Shown in pieces: positions 37,331 through 49,568 of a DNA stretch of 64,000 nucleotides. The stretch spans positions 400,001 to 464,000 of the forward strand of contig JAUIRK010000953.1 of the NCBI GenBank assembly GCA_030549495.1. Direction: 5' to 3'. The notes beneath the pieces are model-generated. The model saw nothing but the letters and a program-made list of their open reading frames with translations. It made no database searches and was not told the origin of the DNA. This stretch comes from Nectonema munidae. Its lineage: Eukaryota; Nematomorpha; Nectonematoida; Nectonematidae. The position numbers and the translations under genes were made by a program. Numbering within the stretch: the first letter of the stretch is position 1; each line of letters begins with the position of its first letter.

Positions 37331-38570
37331 TTATTTATAAAACTGATCATTTCTTTATTTATAGAGTCAGTGTTTAGTGAAAAAGAATTTAATGAATGAC
37401 AAGTTAGGATGGTGAAGCCTTTATTTTTTGAAGTTGTGCTTAGTGAAAATTTATTTAATTATTAAAGTCAAATAAAGTTAGTATAGAATAATTTAATTAT
37501 TAAAAATATAGAGTTAGTGTTTATAAAACTGATGATTTCTTTAACTAGTAAAAATGAATTTGGTGAATGACAAGTTTAGATGGTAAAGCGTTTATTTTTT
37601 TAAGTAGTGCTAAGTGAAAATTAATTTAATTATTAAAGTCAAATATAGAGTTAGAGTTTATAAAACTGATGATTTCTTTAATTATAGACTTAGCTTTAGT
37701 GAAGATGATATTGGTGGACGGCAAGTGGGATGGTGGAGCGTGTAATTTTTGAACTAGTGTTATGTGAAGAATAATTTAATTTAAAGTTAAATATTGAGTT
37801 ATAAAACTGATAATTTTTTTAAATATAGAGTTAGTGTTTAGTTAAGATGATTTTAGTGAATTCCAAGTTGACATGGCGAAGCATTTAGTTTTTGAACTAA
37901 AGTGTTATGTGAAAGTTTATATAATTATTATAATTAAATACAGATTTAGTGTTTATAAAACTGATGAATTCTTTAATTATAGAGTTAGCTTTAGTGAAGA
38001 TGATATTGGTTGACGCCAAGTGAGATGGTGAAGCGTGTAATTTTTGAACTAGTGTTATGTCAAGATTAATTTAATTATAAAGGTTAAATATTGAGTTAGT
38101 GTTTATAAAACTGATAATTTCTATAATTATAGTGTTAGTGTTTAGTTAAGGTGATTTTGGTGAATTCCAAGTTAAGATGGTGAAGGGTAAAATTTTTGAA
38201 CTACAATGTTATGTGAAGATTTATATAATTATTATAATAATATACTAATTTAGTTTTTATAAAATTGATGATTTTTTTAATTATAGAGTTAGCTTTAGTG
38301 AAAATGATATTGGGGACGTCAAGTGAGATGGTGAAGCGTGCATTTTTCGAACTAGTGTTATGTGAAGATTTATATAATTATTATAATTAAATATAGATTT
38401 AGTGTTTATAAAACTGATAATTTCTTTAATTATAAAGTTAGCTTTAGTGAAAATGATTTTGGACAATTTCAAGTTGAGATGGTGAAGCATTTAGTTTTTG
38501 AACTATAGTGTTATTTGAAGGTTTATATAATTTTTATAATTAAATATAGAATTAGTGTTTATAAAACTCA
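37330..38570 (+). repeat. Satellite array C, first block
   Basis: Tandem units of about 140-158 bp marked by gtttataaaactgatgattt, gagttagctttagtgaagat, ggtggacggcaagtgggatg and gaactagtgttatgtgaag. About eight units with moderate divergence. The B to C change occurs at tatgaaaaaatattatttat. Confidence 0.9.
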
Positions 38571-38770
38571 TTTCTCTTTTTTATTTCACTTTTATATTTT
38601 ATTTAATTCAAATCTAAATGATTATTTCTAAATTAAAAACTAAAAAAACATAGATAGTATTAAGTAATATAATACTATTAGTTTTAATATTTCTCATAAG
38701 ATACCTACTGCTATTCATGTTCTGTATTTTCTTTCTATACGGGTTCAATTTTAAATATTTACATGTTTTA
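38570..38770. other. Junction sequence between C and second B, with an array A remnant
   Basis: About 200 bp of T-rich sequence. Positions 38642-38672 (aaaaaacatagatagtatta then agtaatata) match the middle of an A monomer in the forward orientation, a stray fragment of A in the centre of the block. Confidence 0.7.
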
Positions 38771-39890
38771 GTTAGAAAAAATTGGATGTGTTTTAAAAAT
38801 GTGGATGTGTTTTAATGGTAAGGTTAATGTTTATTAAAGAGTATTTTAAATATGGAAAAATGTTGTGTTTTAATGGTAAGGCTAATGTATATTAAAGAGT
38901 ATATTAAATATGGAAAAGTGAGATTGTGTTTTAATGGTAATATTAATATCTATTAAAATCCACAAAAGAAAAATAGATGATTTTACTTACGGAAAAATTT
39001 GGATATGTTTTAATGGTAAGGTTAATGTCTACTAAAGAGTATTTTATATATGAAAAAATATGGATGTGTTCTAAAATGTGGATGTGTTTTAATGGTAAAG
39101 TTAATGTTTATTAAAGAGTATTTTAAATACGGAAAAATGTTGTGTTTTAATGGTAAGGTTAATGAATATTAAAGAGGATATACAATATGGAAAAATAAGA
39201 TTGTGATTTAATGGTGATGTTAATATCTATTAAAATCTACTAAAGAACAAAAGATGTTTTAAATTACGGATAAATTTGGATATGTTTTAATGGTAAGGTT
39301 AATGTCTACTAAAGAGTATTTTATATATGAAAAAATATGGATGTGTTTTAAAAATGTGGATGTGTTTTAATGGTAAGGTTAATGTTTATCAAAGAGGATT
39401 TTAAATATGGAAAAATATTGTGTTTTAGTGGTAAGGTTAATGAATTTTAAAGAGTATTTTAAATATGGAAAAATGAGATTGTGATTTAATGGTGATGATA
39501 ATATCTATTAAAATCTACTAAAGAACGAAATATGATTTTAATTACGGATAAATTTGGATATGTTTTAATGATAAGGTTAATGTTTATTAAAGAGTATTTT
39601 AAATATGGAAAAATGTTTTTGTGTTTCAATGGTAAGGTTAATGTTTATTAAAGAGTATTTTAAATATGGAAAAATGTGGATGTGTTTTAATGGTAAGGTT
39701 AATGTTTATTAAATAGTATTTTAAATATGGAAAAATGTTGTTGTGTTTTGATGGTAAGGTTAATATCTATTAAAATCTACTAAAGAACAAAAGATGATTT
39801 TAATTACGGAAATATGTGGATGTGTTATAATGGTGAAGTTAATGTCTAGAAAAGAGTATTTTATATATGAAAAAATATTGTGTTTTAAAA
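38770..39890 (+). repeat. Satellite array B, second block
   Basis: Same units and orientation as the main B block. Long stretches match 35281-35700 nearly base for base (for example gtttatcaaagaggatttta and gatggttgat-type variant units), so this is a segmental copy rather than independent growth. Confidence 0.9.
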
Positions 39891-40690
39891 ATGATCATTT
39901 GCTTTAATGATAAAGTCAATGTTTAGTTAAAAAGAATTTAATGAATGTGACAAGGTAGGATGGTGAAGCTATTTAATTTGGAGAGTTGTGTTTAGTGAAA
40001 ATTTATTTAATTATTAAAGTCAAATATAGAGTTAGTGTTTATAAAACTGATATAAAGTTAGTCTAGAATAATTTAATTATTAAAGTTAAATATAGAGTTA
40101 GTGTTTATAAAACTGATGATTTCTTTAACTAGTAAAAATGAATTTGGTGAATGAAAAGTTTAGATGGTAAAGCGTTTATTTTTTTAAGTAGTGCTAAGTG
40201 AAAATTAATTTAATTATTAAAGTCAAATATAGAGTTTGAGTTTATGAAACTGATGATTTCTTTAATTATAGACTTAGCTTTAGTGAAGATGATATTGTTG
40301 GACGGCAAGTGGGATGGTGGAGCGTGTAATTTTTGAACTAGTGTTATGTGAAGAATAATTTAATTTAAAGTTAATAATTGAGTTAGTGTTTATAAAACTG
40401 ATAATTTTTTTAAATATAGAGTTAGTGTTTAGTTAAGATGATTTTAGTGAATTCCAAGTTGACATGGCGAAGCATTTAGTTTTTGAACTAAAGTGTTATG
40501 TGAAAGTTTATATAATTATTATAATTAAATACAGATTTAGTGTTTATAAAACTGATGATTTTTTTAATTATAGAGTTAGCTTTAGTGAAAATGATATTGG
40601 GGACGTCAAGTGAGATGGTGAAGCGTGCATTTTTCGAACTAGTGTTATGTGAAGATTTATATAATTATTATAATTAAATATAGATTTAGT
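39890..40690 (+). repeat. Satellite array C, second block
   Basis: Copy of the first C block: the unit with ctttaactagtaaaaatgaa at about 37530 recurs at about 40120, and following units match in order, with some missing. It ends abruptly at tagatttagtgttctgcgtg, where inverted array A begins. Confidence 0.9.
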
Positions 40691-43600
40691 GTTCTGCGTG
40701 ACACTGATTTATCCTATACTTCCTATACTTTATTGGAGGTGTGACGCTGTGACGCTGTGACACTACAAATGTTCACAATTATAAAGGCACTGCTATATTA
40801 CCTATTACTATCTATGTTTTTTGGGTGAGTGACGCTGCGTGACACTGATTTATCCTATACTTCCTATACTTTATTGGAGGTGTGACGCTGTGACGCTGTG
40901 ACACTACAAATGTTCACAATTATAAAGGCACTACTATATTACCTATTACTATCTATGTTTTTTGGATGAGTGACGCTGCGTGACACTGATTTATCCTATG
41001 CTTCCTATACTTTATTGGAGGTGTGACGATGTGACGCTTCGTGACACTGATTTATCCTATACTTCCTATACTTTATTGGAGGTGTGACGCTGTGACGCTG
41101 TGACACTACAAATGTTCACAATTATAAAGGCACTGCTATATTACCTAATACTATCTATGTTTTTTGGGTGAGTGACGCTGCGTGACACTGATTTATCCTA
41201 TACTTCCTATACTTTATTGGAGGTGTGACGCTGTGACGCTGTGACACTACAAATGTTCACAATTATAAAGGCACTGCTATATTACCTATTACTATCAATG
41301 TTTTTTGGATGAGTGACGCTTCGTGACACTGATTTATCCTATACTTCCTATACTTTATTGGAGGTGTGACGCTGTGACGCTGTGACACTACAAATGTTCA
41401 CAATTATAAAGGCACTGCTATATTACCTAATACTATCTATGTTTTTTGGATGAGTGATGCTGCGTGACACTGATTTATCCTATACTTCCTATACTTTATT
41501 GGAGGTGTGACGCTGTGACACTACAAATGTTCACAATTATAAAGGCACTGCTATATTACCTATTACAATCTATGTTTTTTGGGTGAGTGACGCTGCGTGA
41601 CACTGATTTATCCTATACTTCCTATACTTTATTGGAGGTGTGACGCTGTGACGCTGTGACACTACAAATGTTCACAATTATAAAGGCATTGCTATATTAC
41701 CTATTACTATCTATGTTTTTTGGATGAGTGACGCTTCGTGACACTGATTTATCCTATACTTCCTATACTTTATTGGAGGTGTGACGATGTGACGCTGTGA
41801 CACTACAAATGTTCACAATTATAAAGGCACTGCTATATTACCTAATACTATCTATGTTTTTTGGATGAGTGACGCTGCGTGACACTGATTTATCCTATAC
41901 TTCCTATACTTTATTGGAGGTGTGACGCTGTGACGCTGTGACACTACAAATGTTCACAATTATAAAGGCACTGCTATATTACCTAATACTATCTATGTTT
42001 TTTGGGTGAGTGACGCTGCGTGACACTGATTTCTCCTATCTATGTTTTTTGGATGAGTGACGCTTCGTGACACTGATTTATCCTATACTTCCTTTACTTT
42101 ATTGGAGGTGTGACGCTGTGACGCTGTGACACTACAAATGTTCACAATTATAAAGGCACTGCTATATTACCTAATACTATCTATGTTTTTTGGATGAGTG
42201 ACGCTGCGTGACACTGATTTATCCTATACTTCCTATACTTTATTGGAGGTGTGACGCTGTGACGCTGTGACACTACAAATGTTCACAATTATAAAGGAAC
42301 TGCTATATTACCTAATACTATCTATGTTTTTTGGATGAGTGACGCTGCGTGACACTGATTTATCCTATACTTCCTATACTTTATTGGAGGTGTGACGCTG
42401 TGACGCTGTGACACTACAAATGTTCACAATTATAAAGGCACTGCTATATTACCTAATACTATCTATGTTTTTTGGATGAGTGACGCTGCGTGACACTGAT
42501 TTATCCTATACTTCCTATACTTTATTGGAGGTGTGACGCTGTGACGCTGTGACACTACAAATGTTCACAATTATAAAGGCACTGCTATATTACCTATTAC
42601 TATCAATGTTTTTTGGATGAGTGACGCTTCGTGACACTGATTTATCCTATACTTCCTATACTTTATTGGAGGTGTGACGCTGTGACGCTGTGACACTACA
42701 AATGTTCACAATTATAAAGGCACTGCTATATTACCTAATACTATCTATGTTTTTTGGATGAGTGATGCTGCGTGACACTGATTTATCCTATACTTCCTAT
42801 ACTTTATTGGAGGTGTGACGCTGTGACACTACAAATGTTCACAATTATAAAGGCACTGCTATATTACCTATTACAATCTATGTTTTTTGGGTGAGTGACG
42901 CTGCGTGACACTGATTTATCCTATACTTCCTATACTTTATTGGAGGTGTGACGCTGTGACGCTGTGACACTACAAATGTTCACAATTATAAAGGCATTGC
43001 TATATTACCTATTACTATCTATGTTTTTTGGATGAGTGACGCTTCGTGACACTGATTTATCCTATACTTCCTATACTTTATTGGAGGTGTGACGATGTGA
43101 CGCTGTGACACTACAAATGTTCACAATTATAAAGGCACTGCTATATTACCTAATACTATCTATGTTTTTTGGGTGAGTGACGCTGCGTGACACTGATTTA
43201 TCCTATCTATGTTTTTTGGATGAGTGACGCTTCGTGACACTGATTTATCCTATTATTCCTTTACTTTATTGGAGGTGTGACGCTGTGACGCTGTGACACT
43301 ACAAATGTTCACAATTATAAAGGCACTGCTATATTACCTAATACTATCTATGTTTTTTGGATGAGTGACGCTGCGTGACACTGATTTATCCTATACTTCC
43401 TATACTTTATTGGAGGTGTGACGCTGTGACGCTGTGACACTACAAATGTTCACAATTATAAAGGAACTGCTATATTACCTAATACTATCTATGTTTTTTG
43501 GATGAGTGACGCTGCGTGACACTGATTTATCCTATACTTCCTATACTTTATTGGAGGTGTGACGCTGTGACGCTGTGACACTACAAATGTTCACAATTAT

Positions 43601-44105
43601 AAAGGCACTGCTATATTACCTATTATTATCTATGTTTTTTGGATGAGTGACGCTGCGTGACACTGATTTATCCTATACTTCCTATACTTTATTGGAGGTG
43701 TGACGCTGTGACGCTGTGACACTACAAATGTTCACAATTATAAAGGCACTGCTATATTACCTATTATTATCTATGTTTTTTGGATGAGTGACGCTGCGTG
43801 ACACTGATTTATCCTATACTTCCTATACTTTATTGGAGGTGTGACGCTGTGACGCTGTGACACTACAAATGTTCACAATTATAAAGGCACTGCTATATTA
43901 CCTAATACTATCTATGTTTTTTGGATGAGTGACGCTTCGTGACACTGATTTATCCTATACTTCCTTTACTTTATTGGAGGTGTGACGCTGTGACACTACA
44001 AATGTTCACAATTATAAAGGCACTGCTATATTACCTATTACTATCTATGTTTTTTGGATGAGTGACGCTGCGTGACACTGATTTATCCTATACTTCCTAT
44101 GTTTC
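40690..44105 (-). repeat. Satellite array A, inverted orientation (3.4 kb)
   Basis: About 24 monomers, mostly 141 bp, on the opposite strand to the array at 27835. Plus-strand markers are gtgacactgatttatcctat, tattggaggtgtgacgctgt, caaatgttcacaattataaa and ctatctatgttttttggatg. Variants include a 61-bp partial unit near 40980-41041, units lacking one gacgctgtg subrepeat, and two fused junctions at 42034 and 43201. Identity between units is very high. Confidence 0.94.
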
Positions 44106-44297
44106 TATGTAGTGACATATGACATATATTTAACAATATGTAGATAACAAAACCGGCGGTATCGCCTGGTAATGAAAATTTTTTTAGGGGAGTTTGAAAA
44201 TTAACTGGGGGGGGGGGGCTTGTGCCCCAAAATTTAATAGGTAGCGCGAGCTCTGCAGTCACAAGCCAAGTAACTCTTTTATATACTATAAAAAAGA
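44106..44297. other. Post-satellite intron segment with a poly-G run
   Basis: Non-satellite sequence with a homopolymer of about ten G at 44209-44218 followed by cttgtgccccaaaatttaat. Its composition resembles a decayed hAT end; nothing more can be said. Confidence 0.4.
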
Positions 44298-44457
44298 TCT
44301 AGAATTGAGAAAATTTAAAATTATGGAGGAGGGGCGAAAAGGCACAGTTTCGCCACTTGTATCGAACTATAAAAAAAAAAAGACTTGATGGGGGATCGAA
44401 CCCAAGACCTTGAGTTATCGAAACCCAGTATCTAACCAACCTTACTCACATCCTCAT
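44298..44457 (-). mobile_element. tRNA-derived SINE, second copy
   Basis: The plus-strand gggatcgaacccaagacctt is the complement of a tRNA B box (ggttcgatccc), and gttatcgaaacccagtatct then ctaaccaaccttactcac is shared with the copy at 4731-4878. It is in the same orientation as that copy. Left limit and target duplication are unclear. Confidence 0.68.
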
Positions 44458-44990
44458 GATACTATAGCAGTGCTTTAACTAAGAACTATGTTTTAGGTGT
44501 AATGAAAAGGATTAATTTTAATATAACTTTAATTATAGCAGTTGTTAAGGGGTGATTCCCAATGACTTGTGCCACAGTAGTACTATCACGGGTTACATTA
44601 TGACAGCAAAATGTTGAAAGTCTCTTCCGAGTCACAATTTTGCCAAAGTTATAAGGGTTCTCTTAGTAAACATGCTCCTTACTATGTTTAGAAAGCGTAA
44701 AACCCACACAGCATTGGTTTGGTCATCTATTTCAACGTTGGGATTCGGTCCAGTCTTTATAAATGTTTGCCCGGTCAAGTCTGATTTTATGCTTTGGTCC
44801 TGTTCAGTTATATTCATATTAAGATCATATTTCCATCACAAACTTCGTTAATAAATTATGTAGCATCTGACGTTTGACAGTATTATCAGAGTGGAGTCAC
44901 AGTAGCATTCTAAACGACATGTTTATATTATTTACTGGATAAATGATTTTGTGAGTATATTTATTTTATTGACAGCTGTTTTAACAATAG

Positions 44991-45163
44991 CGTGAATGTA
45001 CCTGCGTCCAATTACTTCTTTTCTGCTTCGAACAACAACGAATATCAAAGCGATACGTGTTCACCTCTCATATTTGCTCAAGACTCCTTCTTCAGTGACT
45101 ACCATCACCCTCTTTCTTCCAAAATGCCGTCTTTATCCTCTGCAGAATTTCTAACTCCTCCTC
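44991..45163 (+). CDS. Exon 8: low-complexity linker
   Basis: Acceptor aacaatag; donor gtactt at 45164. It encodes residues 528-585, beginning VNVPASNYFFSASNNNEYQ and ending AEFLTPP, rich in S/N/P/F. No homology is recognised. It is supported by an abrupt shift to GC-richer coding-like composition, the open frame, and phase agreement with exons 7 and 9. The 19.4-kb intron before it contains the satellite block. An alternative is that this is a terminal exon with stop at 45265-45267. Confidence 0.72.
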
Positions 45164-47596
45164 GTACTTTTCACAGCTTTATTTTTTATTTTCAACCCTT
45201 GATCTCTTTTCTAATGAAAAATCATTTTCTTCTATTACGACCAAAATATTCATGCTATCTCATTTGAATCAAAAGACTCAAAACTCAAATGTTTACATTT
45301 TTGTAAAGTCGACAATTGTTCACAACGGTTCTTATCACGTCTATTCTTATAGGATCAAATCGGTTAATGGCTGAAATTAACCCGTTATCGAGCAGAATAA
45401 TCAGACGATATCTATGTAAAGCAGAAGATTTGTATTAAAAAGCATTGATAAACGCAGACGATTTTATTTTTGTTAGGTCAACATATGTCGATAACGGGTT
45501 AATGCATCATATAAAGGGGCTTGTTTTATACAATACATTCTATACAAAATGGTTCAAAAATTGATACTTTTGTATGTATGGGGAAATAGATGACCTAAAG
45601 ATCTATCACTCCATATGTTTTATAATCATTTATGTTCCTCATTTATAGGAACAACTCACAACAAAAACTAAAATACATGAAATTAAGCAAAAGAGCTTTA
45701 AATACGATGCATTTTATTGTAAAGACTATTAAATCGGATGTTGAAAAAAGGATAAGCTAAAGATTGGTCATCCTAGAGCACTTTTCCCAAATCTTTTTAA
45801 CGACGTAACCTATTTGGGTAACATCAAATTTGCGATGACTCCTAAAATTTTGTATTCATGCAATAGAACTACGGTAAAACTACATCTTTGAACACTGAAA
45901 TAGTGAACACTTTTTCCCAATATTACAGTGTTCAATACAGAAGAGAGGTTTCACGTTCACAAAAAAAGAACAATAGAAATTTGTATTATTGCTTATTAAC
46001 AAAGATTTAACTAAAATGTATTTTAATGAGAAGAATGTATTCTGTTTCTTTGCGTCAAGCAAATCAAGATTTAAATTATAAACAAATTCTTATGAGCGAA
46101 GCTTGGTGAGAATCAATCAATATGTTATACACTTAAATCCAAGATATCTATTTCCAGGTAGATTCAAATCTTTGAAGTTAGGAAATATGTAAGGAAAATA
46201 TTTTCAGCTTTAAAAAAGTTATCCACAATGTGAAGGATTACAGACAAACCCGAGATAATTCCCCTAAAACCGGTAGTTTCTTTCAATATACTATTATAGA
46301 AACAATTTTTATTAGTATGTTTAAGTCAATTTTTTTCTTATCTTTAGCTATATGTCCTAGGTATTTTATCTTCTTTTTAGTTGCACGTGAAAGTTGACTT
46401 TTCCTATATTATTTTCATATTCACATTAATCTTCTTATTTTGCTAACTTTCTAACAGTATATAGGGTATGAATTAGGTCGTCTAAATATTGAACATTTTT
46501 TGTTCAAACCAAACAACCTGTTGCTGATATTTCGAGACTAGAACACTATTCATGCGGTTCCTTTCCCTTATTATGTTTGTGTAGGTTTATACATTCAACC
46601 CTTTACAGACGGCACTGATAATAGTAAATTTTTTATTGTGAAACTATTTTTATATTCTTAGAGTAAATGAATAGAAAAAAATAAAAAAAATATTGTGTTT
46701 GATTTCATTTTGCATCCTTTTAATTAAAAGCGTTTTAGTTAACTACTTAAGTAAAGCACACGTCAAAACCGTATATAGGGATGCCAATTATGATGAAATT
46801 CTTTATCGAACACTCTACTTTTCTTAAAAGAACGTTGTACAACCCAATTTTTTGACACATCTTTCAAATTCTTTTTTTTTTTGAATATTGACCATTTGAT
46901 TTATTTGACCGTTGAGGAGTGAGTCAAAATTTATGAAGTCGGAGTCACCAAAACCCTACTAACTTTTGTTTTCATTTTTAGTTTTATTTTGTCTTGTTGT
47001 ATTTCTATGTTAATTTCAATTTTAATTTTCTTGTGTTTACATTGTTTTGACATGTGTCATTTTTATTTATAGTTTTTTAAATATTTTACCATTATTTGCT
47101 GGTTAATTTTTCACAAGGAATTAGCAATTAAATTATTACAAATGTGTACTGTTTATCCATTTTTTTTCCTTTTTTTATTTACTTTTTAATTACAAAATGT
47201 TTCCACATAAATTGAGCAATATCTTCTTAATTGACTTTTAATATTATTTCAAAAACATATGTGATTATTTAGTTAAAATTGCAAAAGAAAAAATTTAATT
47301 GAAAAAAGACCAAGTAGAATTGAAAAAAGGCAAAATAGAACTAAAATGGTACAGGTGCACTAATTATTATCTATTTTATCTGGAGTCGGAACGATATCTA
47401 ATGATCCGCTTTCCACAACTATAACTGAGAAAAGTTTATATAGAACTATCACTATTTTAAACTGGTGTCATAATTGACAATTTTAGATTTTCACCAATTA
47501 CTTATAATGATAATTAAATAATCTTGCCGCATAATTATATTCTGTAAGATTGTAACTAAAAAGAGAATATTTTGAAAACTTTTAAATATACTTTAG
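45164..47596 (+). other. Intron 8 (2.4 kb)
   Basis: Contains a TTAA MITE (45377-45502) and gactcc/gagtcgg words near 46905-46960. Otherwise AT-rich with nothing recognised. Confidence 0.6.
45377..45502. mobile_element. piggyBac-type MITE with perfect 13-bp ends
   Basis: TTAA at 45377-45380 and 45499-45502. The 13-bp terminal sequences taacccgttatcg and cgataacgggtta are perfect inverted complements. The interior aaagcagaagatttgtatta and gcagacgattttatttttgt is shared with the copy at 12577, although the end sequence differs. Confidence 0.82.
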
Positions 47597-47746
47597 GACT
47601 CTGCAGAGATTATCCAGGGGAAACAATTCCAAATACTTTTTCTTTCTTTGGCAAAAAGGCAAGTCATAAAGCCATATCCCGAACAAGACCTGCCACTTCT
47701 TCCAAGCTAGAGACTCTCCTATCTAAAATCCGCGATCCCTTACTAG
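47597..47746 (+). CDS. Exon 9: basic/serine-rich linker before the zinc finger
   Basis: Acceptor atactttag, donor gtttga at 47747. It encodes residues 586-635: LCRDYPGETIPNTFSFFGKK, then KAISRTRPATSSKLETLLSK and IRDPLLG. The last residues, with exon 10, give DPLLGLQYITEV, which resembles the P-L-[IL]-G-L-[EQ]-Y-V-x-E lead-in of U1-like zinc-finger modules. Phase 1 on both sides fits its neighbours. Confidence 0.75.
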
Positions 47747-48955
47747 GTTTGACATTTCTCTATCTTTATATGAATGTATTCATTCTCTAAAAAAGGGCCT
47801 ACCAATGTGGTTGCTAACTAGCCCTTGATTCGTTATCATTATTCAATGCCTTTCACTTTGAAGGGGTGCTTTCAGGATCTTTGTTCAAAATGGGTTAACG
47901 TTTCAGGTTTGCATTGCCAACTACCTATCTGTTAAAGCTGGCTTTAGCCAAAAGAAATCATTTGGATATAGGAAAAAGAAGCCAGTTTAATTAAAATGAA
48001 CAAATTATGGACGTGATATTTTCAGGCAGCAATAAGTTTACTCTCTCCTCTCATTAAATGTTCCCCGAATAAAATATAATACTTTTCCTCTAAATCTTAA
48101 AGTTGTAATAAATACTTGGGGGCTGTGAAAAAAATGGTGAACTCTGCTCTAAAGTGTCAGGCTTAACACCCCAATGTAATTAATATTCGTCTCAAGTAAG
48201 CATAGTCATTCGTTAGATTTACCATATCAAGATTATCTCCAAACAGACTTTTAACTCTTTAAATGTAAACTTTTAGTTCTTAATTTGTTGATTTTCATTA
48301 AAATCCCATTTTGATGTTTAAAAAGGACTCTTCAGATTGACAATATTGTTCGGGTTTATTGACAAAATAATTCCTTCCTTTATTTTTAGTTTGATTAAAA
48401 TCGTGCAAAGTGTGCCTCTTTGTTCAAAATAAAATAAAATAAAATTGGTGTTAAAATCGCATTCGACAGTTCCTCTTCAAACGGGAGTTCTAATAATTAT
48501 ATTTATATCGTTTCTACCATTTTTAATATATATCGATAGCTTGGCAAAGCTTCGTAGGCATTTTCTATGCTGAAGAAGCTAGAGCCTATTATATATATCT
48601 ATAAATTTAGCTTAGTTTTCAATTTCTGAAAAATGCTAAAAGTATTGTTAATAAAAAATAAAGGCAGCATATAAAAATTTAGCTTAATAAACTTCTATAA
48701 TATCTTCTATTATTAAGTATGCCTGCTTACTTAAATCACCTCTTGGCAATTTTTTTATTATCCCATTAATTCTTGAAATTCTTGAACAGAAGAAGATTGC
48801 GTAAAATGACACTTTCACTTTGTTCAAATATTTCTGTAAATTTTAAATATCCTATTACTTTGAATAAGGGGTATTCTTTGCTGTAAAAACAACTGCAAAA
48901 ATACGTCTTAGATGACTGGATATAGGTTCTCAACCCAAGGGTTGCGAGTGTATTC

Positions 48956-49099
48956 TTAAAAGGCGTCTTATCATTACCAGAAAAATCAGACGAAATTTAT
49001 CAAAAAGCAGAAGATTCATATACAAAACTATTTGAAAAAGCAGACGAAGGTAAAATTGTTTATGTATCATATATGATACACTGGTCACTAAAGGGTTAT
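48956..49099. mobile_element. piggyBac-type MITE, degenerate copy with inner palindrome
   Basis: Contains aaatcagacgaaatttatc, aaagcagaagattc and aaagcagacgaagg and ends ggtcactaaagggttat. The inner gtatcatatatgatac is a perfect palindrome. The left end is degenerate. Confidence 0.6.
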
Positions 49100-49307
49100 A
49101 AGTGGTGGCATACGATACGTTACGTTTCTACATTACGTACGAAAACTAAGTTATAAAAAATACTGAAATCCACTGCGATTTCAATTCTGTTACAATACTT
49201 CTTTATCTTGTTTCTTTAGATGTGTACTTGCCAGTTTTTTTTAGCATATCAATCATCACTCAAATGCAACTTGACACGAACTTCAAAGAATCATACATTA
49301 AATTCGT

Positions 49308-49568
49308 GTGAATCATTTAGTAGCTTTTTCAATTTATGCGTGCAAGTTTAAAGTCACACGTGTACACTCATCACTCCTAATTCATTCAAGTATCGGTATC
49401 AGTTCACAATGCGCATTTTATAAGGAAAGCGAAATTGGGGTCGAAATTGTCGAATTGACTCGAAAGCAGCAAAAGTCGAAAGCGAATAAGCTCAATCATG
49501 TTTGTTTGGGAAGAATAAAAACTCGTCGTTACAAACAGAGGGTGTTGTTTGATAGATGTGATCTTTAA
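49308..49568 (+). other. Open frame of 86 codons, no recognised function
   Basis: An intronic open frame whose second half, ESEIGVEIVELTRKQQKSKA then NKLNHVCLGRIKTRRYKQ, is lysine/arginine rich and less AT-biased than its surroundings. No family is recognised. It could be a transposon remnant, an unrecognised alternative exon or chance. Confidence 0.2.

Noticed and set aside
27835-44105. Interpretation of the regular arrays as CRISPR-like
   Set aside because: Units are contiguous satellites with no unique spacers, in a eukaryotic intron, with no cas-like genes.
44632-44817. 61-codon minus-strand open frame with NITEQDQSIKSDLTGQTFIK
   Set aside because: Reads as DNA with some regularity, but has no recognised family, start context or neighbours; could be chance.
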